Of a stretch of DNA of 45,159 nt, positions 39,745-45,159 are shown piece after piece. The translations under genes and the position numbers were made by a program. The notes under the pieces were generated by a model. That model had not been told where the DNA came from. It saw only the letters and a list, made by a program, of their open reading frames with translations, and made no database searches. Source of the DNA: an uncultured Oscillospiraceae bacterium (GTDB taxonomy: Bacteria; Bacillota; Clostridia; Oscillospirales; Ruminococcaceae); NCBI GenBank assembly GCA_910586535.1, contig CAJUHS010000020.1, forward strand, positions 1 to 45,159, given 5' to 3'. How positions within the stretch are numbered: position 1 is the first letter of the stretch; every line of letters starts with the position of its first letter.

Positions 39745-41073
39745 TCAGTGATTTACCGAAAAGCTGAAGTTGCCCGCGTCGTCAACGGTAAGCTTTATGG
39801 TTTTGATATATTTATTATAAAAGTTAGTTATCTCGTTTTCGTCCGCTTCAATACGGGCGCGTTCAAACAGCATTTTTGCAAGCTCCTTTCCGTTGTAGCT
39901 TAACAGGTCGGGCAGCAGTGAGTTCAGTTCGCTTAACAGCACAGCCCGTTTGAGTTCCTCTATGTTTCCGGTGCAGAAATCGTCCAGGGAACAGTAATAG
40001 GTACCGTTCGCGTCAAGTGTATCTCTTATGGCGTGTCCGCATTTTGAGTATTCTATAACAACTAAAAATTCCGCTTCGGGGAGGGACGATATCAGCGCCC
40101 AGTAATCCGAATCGCTGGATAAAAGTATAAATGAAGAAACGTCGTTCTTGTAAAATTCCCTGCAAATTCCCGTAGCCATTCTCATATCCACTATTGACTT
40201 GTGATCCACAACTCTCTGCACTTCTATATGCTCTACGGGTATTCCGATAAATTTTTCAAGGTAATCCCAGCCGTTGTTGGTGTTCCTGTCATCGTAGAGG
40301 ATTATCTTTTCGATTTTTTCTATCTCGTCCCTGTTGAGATTTTTAAGCATTCCGTAGAGCTTATAAACGTCGGAATTTTCGCAGTCCACGGCCAGTACTG
40401 TTTTAAAGCTGTTGTCGATAAAGCTGTATATATTGTTTTTAACGTCGTCCACGGCGTTTTTGTATTTGCTTTTGTCTCCGAAATAGTCGTTATTCATCTG
40501 GTATAGGATTTCAAGAAATTTACCGTCGGTATAAAGCAAATTTCCATAGTCTTTCGGTTTCCAATGTATATAGACTTGGAACGGATAATTGTCAATGTGC
40601 TCCATATATTTGGCAAACTCAAATTTCTGTACGCTTTCGTTTGTGAACTTCGGGATAACAAAAAGATCCTTTATGTAGTCCCAAACGATCCAGTCGGGGA
40701 AAAGCTCGCGGCACTTGTCGATGTTGTCCCGTATAAGCGTGTTGAAATGCAGGGAATAATCCGAGGCGCGCTTGTTTGCAAGGAGTATGGTATATCCCCA
40801 TTTTTCAAGCAGCCTGATATTCTCCGCGTCGTACCATTCAATGCGGTCGATATTCTTGAAATCGTACATTATTGCCGAGTCGGTTTTTTTGAATCTCTGC
40901 ATTAGTGTAGTCCTGAGCTTGCAGAGATATCTTATTGCCGTGGCGTCAGTATTGTTTTCAAGGTCTGCAAGCAATTCAGGATATTCGTTCCCGTAGGTCG
41001 ATATCCATGCGCTTTTTCTTATGCCGATAAGATATGCAATCGTTGCTACTATATTTCTGGTATCCGTTCTCAT
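39745..41073 (-). CDS. NYN-domain (PIN-like) putative ribonuclease
   Basis: A 442-aa soluble protein. Residues about 225-345 form a NYN domain of the PIN-like nuclease superfamily. The acidic residues are in VLAVDCEN, the IILYDDRN strand, VDHKSIVDMRMATGI and LLSSDSDYWALI, in the usual order for metal-dependent RNA cleavage. The N-terminal 220 residues and the C-terminal 95 are not recognised. NYN nucleases act in RNA processing or decay. It stands alone between the small transcription unit and the MarR operon; no partner is nearby. Confidence 0.8.
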   Translation of the reverse strand: MRTDTRNIVATIAYLIGIRKSAWISTYGNEYPELLADLENNTDATAIRYLCKLRTTLMQRFKKTDSAIMYDFKNIDRIEWYDAENIRLLEKWGYTILLANKRASDYSLHFNTLIRDNIDKCRELFPDWIVWDYIKDLFVIPKFTNESVQKFEFAKYMEHIDNYPFQVYIHWKPKDYGNLLYTDGKFLEILYQMNNDYFGDKSKYKNAVDDVKNNIYSFIDNSFKTVLAVDCENSDVYKLYGMLKNLNRDEIEKIEKIILYDDRNTNNGWDYLEKFIGIPVEHIEVQRVVDHKSIVDMRMATGICREFYKNDVSSFILLSSDSDYWALISSLPEAEFLVVIEYSKCGHAIRDTLDANGTYYCSLDDFCTGNIEELKRAVLLSELNSLLPDLLSYNGKELAKMLFERARIEADENEITNFYNKYIKTIKLTVDDAGNFSFSVNH

Positions 41074-41190
41074 AAAAATTTATTCATCCTTTTCGTTTTT
41101 GCCCAATACCCCTATTATACTAAATACATTATATCAGAAAAAGAAGAAAAAAGCAACCCTAATTACATTTTAGGATTTTCTGACACGGTA

Positions 41191-41219
41191 TTGACAAATT
41201 TGTAAATATGCAGTATAAT
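41191..41219 (+). promoter_or_regulatory. promoter and likely operator of the MarR-flavodoxin operon
   Basis: TTGACA, a 17-base spacer and TATAAT, a perfect promoter. The palindrome ACAAATTTGT (41195-41204) overlaps the -35 and spacer and is a candidate site for the MarR-type product itself. Confidence 0.8.
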
Positions 41220-41258
41220 GCTTATATAGGAAATATATTGCTTAATTGGAGGGTTATT

Positions 41259-41714
41259 GTGTACGATTTTGAAAATATGGATAAACGCCTGATAGCTTAC
41301 GTAAATATTTTTATCTGTGCAAACCGTTTGCAGGCAATAATGGATAAGGGCATGAGGGATATTACGGCAAAGCAATGGCTTGCTCTGACAATGACCGGAG
41401 CGTTTCCCGAGCCGCCGACTCTCAAGGATATATCCGAGATTTCGGGCGTAACGCATCAGAGTATGCGGCAGATAGTTGACAGGCTTGAGGAAAAGGGGCT
41501 GATAGAGGTCATTCCCGATAAAAAGGATAAACGTGCTGTTCGTCTGGTCAGGACAAATGCTGCGGAGGAGATCGGAGCGCGGGATACGGAACGGAATTAC
41601 GGTTTTGTGTTCGAGCTTTTTTCCTGTCTTGGCAGGGAAGAGGCTGGGACGTTCTGCGCCGCTTTGGAGAAGCTGTGCAATAAACTGAACGAGTTAAAGG
41701 AGGAGCAAAAATGA
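41259..41714 (+). CDS. MarR-family transcriptional regulator
   Basis: A 151-aa protein starting at GTG 41259, 5 bases after GGAGGG; the longer frame would begin within the promoter's -10 zone. The winged helix is LKDISEISGVTHQSMRQIVDRLEEKGLIEVIPDKKDKRAVRLVRT. N- and C-terminal helices form the dimer interface. It overlaps the flavodoxin gene by 4 bases, so the pair is coupled; it likely represses the operon and responds to a small molecule or oxidant. Confidence 0.92.
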   Translation: MYDFENMDKRLIAYVNIFICANRLQAIMDKGMRDITAKQWLALTMTGAFPEPPTLKDISEISGVTHQSMRQIVDRLEEKGLIEVIPDKKDKRAVRLVRTNAAEEIGARDTERNYGFVFELFSCLGREEAGTFCAALEKLCNKLNELKEEQK

Positions 41715-42226
41715 AAACTATCGTTGTTTACAAATCAAAAGGCGGTTATACAAAAAAGTACGCTGAATGGCTTGCGGAAAGTCTTGACTGCGATATAAAG
41801 GAAAACGCTTCGTTCGGAGATATAGCTGATTACGACATAATAATCTGCGGCGGAGGCATTTACGCGGGCAGGATAAACGGAGCAAAGCTCATTACCAAAA
41901 ACTTAGCGAAGCTGTCGGGTAAAAAGTTTGTCCTGTTCGCCGTTGGGGCGAGCGTCGGACGCCCCGAGGAGCTTGAGGAATTTTGGACAAAGGCTTTGGA
42001 GGATACAGTCAGAGACAGGATACCGCATTTTTATCTGCGCGGCGGCTTTGATTACGGCAGGCTTGGCGGCGTTGACAGGTTAATGATGAATATGCTGAAA
42101 AAAATGCTGCTGAAAAAAGAGTCTCTTACCGATGATGACAAGGGTCTGCTGGCGGCGTATGATACTCCAATAGATTTTACAGACAGAGATAATCTTGCGG
42201 ATATTATTAAATTTTTAGCCGAATAG
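41711..42226 (+). CDS. flavodoxin-domain protein
   Basis: A 171-aa flavodoxin-like protein. VVYKSKGGYTKKYAEWLAESL is the FMN phosphate loop, and YDIIICGGGIYAGRINGAKLI the second FMN loop. The group resembles the HemG/flavodoxin_5 type, which act as electron carriers or protoporphyrinogen oxidases. Residues 130-150 are basic (MLKKMLLKKE). Co-translated with the MarR-type regulator, it may be induced by oxidants or xenobiotics. Confidence 0.88.
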   Translation: MKTIVVYKSKGGYTKKYAEWLAESLDCDIKENASFGDIADYDIIICGGGIYAGRINGAKLITKNLAKLSGKKFVLFAVGASVGRPEELEEFWTKALEDTVRDRIPHFYLRGGFDYGRLGGVDRLMMNMLKKMLLKKESLTDDDKGLLAAYDTPIDFTDRDNLADIIKFLAE

Positions 42227-42230
42227 GTTG

Positions 42231-42249
42231 GTTTGTCTAAACAAACCAA
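42231..42249. promoter_or_regulatory. palindrome with GGTTTGT half-sites
   Basis: GGTTTGT-CTAA-ACAAACC at 42232-42249, directly after the flavodoxin stop. The same half-site recurs at 42292-42300 and 42323-42344 near the blaI promoter. Confidence 0.5.
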
Positions 42250-42281
42250 AAATACCGCACAAATTTTGTGCGGTATTTTTA
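42249..42281. terminator. terminator after the MarR-flavodoxin operon
   Basis: AATACCGCACAAA and TTTGTGCGGTATT form a 13-bp stem followed by TTTTATT. Confidence 0.85.
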
Positions 42282-42310
42282 TTGACACAGGAGGTTTGTT
42301 GTGATAAACT
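42282..42310 (+). promoter_or_regulatory. promoter of the blaI/M56 operon
   Basis: TTGACA, a 17-base spacer and TAAACT. The spacer contains the half-site GGTTTGTT. Confidence 0.7.
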
Positions 42311-42322
42311 AATATTAAAGAG

Positions 42323-42344
42323 GAGGTTTATTGGAACAAACCTC
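42323..42344. promoter_or_regulatory. 22-base inverted repeat, candidate BlaI operator
   Basis: GAGGTTT and AAACCTC arms surround a near-symmetric centre (TT-GG-AA). It overlaps the start of the transcript and the AGGAGG, so binding would block both promoter clearance and translation. Confidence 0.55.
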
Positions 42345-42363
42345 AAAGAAAGGAATTGCTGTT

Positions 42364-42726
42364 ATGGAAGAATATAAGCTTTTTGACGCGGAATACCGCT
42401 TGCTTGACATTTTATGGGAGAACGAGCCGGTTAATTCCACGGAGCTTTCGCTGATATGTCTGGAAAAACTGGGATGGAAAAAATCCACAACCTATAATAT
42501 GATACGCAAGCTTTCGGAAAGAGGCTTTGTGAAAAACGAGAACGCAACGGTGTCCTCGGTCGTCAGGAGGGAGCAGGTCGCCAGATACGAGGGGGAAGCA
42601 ATTGCGGAAAAGTACTACGGCGGATCTCTCCCCGCGTTTATAGCCGCTTTTCTGGACGGAAGGAAAATATCTGATGAGGAAGCCGAGGAACTGAAAAAAA
42701 TGATCGACAAAGCGAAAGGAAAGTGA
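42364..42726 (+). CDS. blaI: BlaI/MecI-family repressor
   Basis: A 120-aa protein. ATG 42364 follows AAAGG; a TTG at 42331 with AGGAGG is an alternative that would add 11 residues, but the family normally starts at this EYKLFDAEYRLLDILW. The winged helix includes LGWKKSTTYNMIRKLSERGFVKNE and the dimerisation region RREQVARYEGEAIAEKYYGGS. It represses its own operon and is cleaved or released after the M56 sensor is activated. The next gene starts 4 bases after its stop. Confidence 0.9.
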   Translation: MEEYKLFDAEYRLLDILWENEPVNSTELSLICLEKLGWKKSTTYNMIRKLSERGFVKNENATVSSVVRREQVARYEGEAIAEKYYGGSLPAFIAAFLDGRKISDEEAEELKKMIDKAKGK

Positions 42727-42730
42727 GCGT

Positions 42731-44752
42731 ATGCTTTTGGTTACAGCCGAGAGGCTTTTGGAAGTCCTGCTTAAAGCGAGCTTTACCGCCGGCGTAGCTT
42801 TTCTGGTGGTGGCGGCGGCAAGACTGACGCTGAAAAGGGTTTCAAAGCGGTGGTCTTACATAATGTGGGCTGTGGTGTTCTTTAGGTGCGTTTGTCCTTT
42901 TTCGGCAGAAAGCGGGATAAGCGTTTTCAATATTTTTCGTTTGGAATCGGCTGACGAAACGGACGGCCCTGCGGCTGTTGTTTATGAACTTGCCGAAAGT
43001 CCCTCAGCTGTTCCGGAGGAGGCAATGCAGAATATTTTATTTTCAGGGGAAGAAAATGCGGAGCGCAACGAACGGTCAGGCCGGGATTTTCCGGTGACGC
43101 AAACGGTACAAAATGTACCGCCAAAATCCGACCGGTACGATAAGAGCGCGGAACAGGGAGCAGTTTACAACGGCGCTGAAAACCGCGGGCAGCTTCGGCA
43201 GGATATGCAAACGGACGGGAACATAATCCAACAGGAGACAGCAGCTAACGTTGGCGCAAGTACTGTTTTTATTATAGTATGGCTTTGCGGAGCGGCAGCC
43301 ATGGCTCTGTACGGGACTGTTTCTGCGGTTCGTCTGACTTTGCGCGTAAAGACTGCGGTCAGGACGGAGGATGGCGTTTATGAAAGCGACAGGGTAGCAA
43401 CGGCGTTCGCGGCGGGAATACTGCGTCCGAGAATCTATATCCCCTGCGGAATACCCGAAAATGAGCGTAGGCTTATAATTATGCACGAAAGGGTACATAT
43501 CCGCAGGAGGGATTATTTAGTCAAGCTTCTGGCATTTACGGGATTTGTTCTGCACTGGTTCAATCCGCTGATATGGGCGGCTTTCGGTTTGATGACAAGG
43601 GATATGGAGATGTCCTGCGATGAAGCCGTGCTGAAAAAATGCGGAAGCGGAGACAGGATACTGTACGCGGAGGCTTTGCTGAGAGTTTCCGTAAAGGGCT
43701 TCGGAGCTGCCGCGGCGGTGGGCTTCTGGGAAACGGGAATAAAGGAAAGGGTGAAAAACGTGCTTAACTATAAAAAACCGAGCAGACTTGCCGCTGTTCT
43801 TGCGGCGGCGTTAATGTTCGCGTCCTGCGCTGCTGCGGGTACGGACGCGGTTACGGATAATGAGGAAATGCTCAAAACCGAGGAGAGCCGTCTGAAAAAA
43901 GAAGAGGGAAAAAATGTACCGCAAACGGCTGACGGAAAGATTATCAACGGCACGGAACAGGATACAATTGAAATAAAAGGCAAGATATACTATCTTATTT
44001 CCAATGAGGAGCAGCTTCGGGCGATTTCAGCGGGCGAGTACGGTATGGACAAAAATTTTTTGCAGAATGGAAATATACAGCTTTCAAGCGATGAGTGGCA
44101 GCCTATAGGTACAAAAGAAGCTCCGTTTAAGGGAAGCTACAACGGCAACGGATTTGAAATAAGCGGACTGACCATGAAAGACCCCGACGCTGCGAGAGTG
44201 GGTATGTTCGGGTATGCGGAAAATGCTCACATTTATAATATCACATTGCGGGATTATGATATTGCAAGCGCCGGAAGAAATGCTCTTCAGAGGTCGGTAG
44301 CGCCTATACTGCCTGTCGTTACAAATGGTACGCGCTGTTACGATAATCGCGTGTACCCCGCTGAAAAAGTTTTGATAAAGCCATGCCCTGCGGACGCGGA
44401 GATATCCGAGCAGTACAATGCCGAGTCTGCGGACGGAATGCATAAACATAATGGAATTGATTACCGCGTTGTTCAGGGTACGGAAATATATGCCGCCGCA
44501 GACGGAAAGATCATTTCCTGCGATAATAAGCAAAGCGGATACGGCGCGTGCATTATTATCGACCACGGCGATGGTCTGACCACTGTATACGCGCACCTGA
44601 GCAAATCTCTTGTTTCCTTGGAGGACGAGGTTTCCGCAGGCGGCCTTATAGGCTATTCGGGAAGTACGGGCTATGCTTTCGGAAATAATCTGCATTTTGA
44701 AGTGCGGCAGGACGGACAGTGTGTTGATCCTTTGCTCTATTTTAAAGATTGA
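42731..44752 (+). CDS. BlaR1-type M56 metalloprotease fused to a LytM/M23 domain
   Basis: A 673-aa membrane protein; ATG after GGAAAGTGAGCGT. Membrane helices lie at about 8-33, 41-60, 178-203 and 265-290. The M56 zinc site is IIMHERVHIRRRDY (residues about 250-263), with the third ligand in EMSCDEAVLKK. A further hydrophobic segment with a lipobox-like LMFASC is at about 355-372. Residues about 450-510 resemble a GLUG-type repeat (PFKGSYNGNGFEISGLT). Residues about 565-673 are an M23/LytM fold: HKHNGIDY gives zinc His and Asp, YAHLS one catalytic His, but the HxH motif reads NLH (residues 653-655). It probably senses wall damage and signals to BlaI. The usual penicillin-binding sensor domain is absent. 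Confidence 0.88.
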   Translation: MLLVTAERLLEVLLKASFTAGVAFLVVAAARLTLKRVSKRWSYIMWAVVFFRCVCPFSAESGISVFNIFRLESADETDGPAAVVYELAESPSAVPEEAMQNILFSGEENAERNERSGRDFPVTQTVQNVPPKSDRYDKSAEQGAVYNGAENRGQLRQDMQTDGNIIQQETAANVGASTVFIIVWLCGAAAMALYGTVSAVRLTLRVKTAVRTEDGVYESDRVATAFAAGILRPRIYIPCGIPENERRLIIMHERVHIRRRDYLVKLLAFTGFVLHWFNPLIWAAFGLMTRDMEMSCDEAVLKKCGSGDRILYAEALLRVSVKGFGAAAAVGFWETGIKERVKNVLNYKKPSRLAAVLAAALMFASCAAAGTDAVTDNEEMLKTEESRLKKEEGKNVPQTADGKIINGTEQDTIEIKGKIYYLISNEEQLRAISAGEYGMDKNFLQNGNIQLSSDEWQPIGTKEAPFKGSYNGNGFEISGLTMKDPDAARVGMFGYAENAHIYNITLRDYDIASAGRNALQRSVAPILPVVTNGTRCYDNRVYPAEKVLIKPCPADAEISEQYNAESADGMHKHNGIDYRVVQGTEIYAAADGKIISCDNKQSGYGACIIIDHGDGLTTVYAHLSKSLVSLEDEVSAGGLIGYSGSTGYAFGNNLHFEVRQDGQCVDPLLYFKD

Positions 44753-44878
44753 GGAAAAATTTTTCGGTAATATTTTTTTTCGCAGAGGGGAAATTATTAG
44801 CGTAAACCGTGTTTGCGGCGCTTTAAGCGTTGTAGCCCATAAACGTTTGAATGCCGCAAATGCGTTTATTATAAAGGT

Positions 44879-44912
44879 TTCGCGGGATCTTAAAGTCCCG
44901 CGAAAAAATTTT
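44879..44912 (+). terminator. terminator of the blaI/M56 operon
   Basis: TTCGCGGGA and TCCCGCGAA form a 9-bp stem followed by AAAAAATTTTTTC. It also shields the M56 gene from the rRNA promoters. Confidence 0.8.
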
Positions 44913-44935
44913 TTCGATAAATTTTGCAAAAATGC

Positions 44936-44964
44936 TTGACAAATGATTATAATTGTGGTAATAT
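44936..44964 (+). promoter_or_regulatory. rRNA promoter P1
   Basis: TTGACA, a 17-base spacer and TAATAT. First of two tandem promoters. Confidence 0.75.
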
Positions 44965-45030
44965 AACTAAGTCGCTTAACCGAGGCGTTCGGAGCTGATA
45001 AAAAATTTGAAAGAAATTTTGAAAAACCTC

Positions 45031-45059
45031 TTGACAAATCCAAAGTTATGTGATATACT
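45031..45059 (+). promoter_or_regulatory. rRNA promoter P2
   Basis: TTGACA, a 17-base spacer and TATACT. Tandem arrangement upstream of the leader is standard for rRNA operons. Confidence 0.85.
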
Positions 45060-45159
45060 TTAAAAGTTCCACAAAATGCGGAACTGCTCCAAATAATGGA
45101 GCGCGGAATCTTGAAAATTGAACAACAAACGAACCTGAAAGAATGGAAGAAGAACCCTG

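Larger units (their letters stand above)
44753..45159 (+). other. terminator, tandem promoters and rRNA-operon leader
   Basis: No protein gene. After the M56 terminator come two strong promoters (44936-44964, 45031-45059). Next lie two small hairpins (GTTCC/GGAAC at about 45066-45084 and GCTCC/GGAGC at 45086-45102). Then comes ATCTTGAAAATTGAACAAC, a sequence typical of the leader just upstream of 16S rRNA in Clostridia. The 16S gene should begin shortly beyond the window. Confidence 0.7.

Noticed and set aside
1..45159. CRISPR arrays and tRNA genes
   Set aside because: No regularly spaced direct repeats and no cloverleaf with a recognisable T-loop were seen by eye; a covariance search would be needed to be certain.

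Overview
The window looks like the chromosome of a Gram-positive Clostridia member of the Ruminococcus/Oscillospiraceae type. The reasons are a Spo0A orthologue, a SpoIIE-type phosphatase, a glgB-glgC-glgD-glgA glycogen cluster, strong AGGAGG-type ribosome binding sites, frequent TTG/GTG starts, and an rRNA-operon leader at the right edge. This is inference from gene content; no marker gene such as 16S lies inside the window.

Region 1 (1-5566, + strand) is the tail-fibre and lysis end of a prophage. It holds a 618-aa receptor-type protein with Ig-like repeats and a C-terminal variable region of the diversity-generating-retroelement (DGR) type, then a truncated template repeat joined to what looks like the last ~50 codons of the DGR reverse transcriptase. 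Small tail/lysis genes follow, then a frameshifted two-part endolysin (lysozyme plus amidase with a Cpl-7 repeat) and a short holin-like gene. Host sequence appears to resume at about 5563.

Region 2 (5563-9100) is a decayed accessory zone: a secreted DUF6147-like protein, an ECF sigma factor followed by a remnant of its likely partner, portal and probable terminase fragments, a dinJ-yafQ toxin-antitoxin module whose toxin is frameshifted, and orphan ORFs.

Region 3 (9400-27512) is ordinary chromosome: a chemotaxis receptor, an AraC/GyrI-like regulator, a sigma factor with a long C-terminal extension and a broken downstream partner, spo0A, two XRE regulators, a polar amino-acid ABC transporter, an AEC permease, a PASTA pseudokinase paired with a C39-type peptidase, a polysaccharide deacetylase, a papain-fold protein and a SpoIIE-like phosphatase.

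Region 4 (27692-36554) is the glycogen locus. glgB-glgC-glgD-glgA form one + strand operon. A TetR regulator and a second glgB are divergently transcribed around a pair of inverted operator-like 16-mers.

Region 5 (36600-45159) holds metY, two GNAT acetyltransferases, a compact promoter/37-codon ORF/terminator unit, a NYN-domain protein, a MarR-flavodoxin pair, and a BlaI/M56 pair in which the M56 sensor is fused to a LytM/M23 domain. The window ends in two tandem promoters and a leader typical of an rRNA operon.
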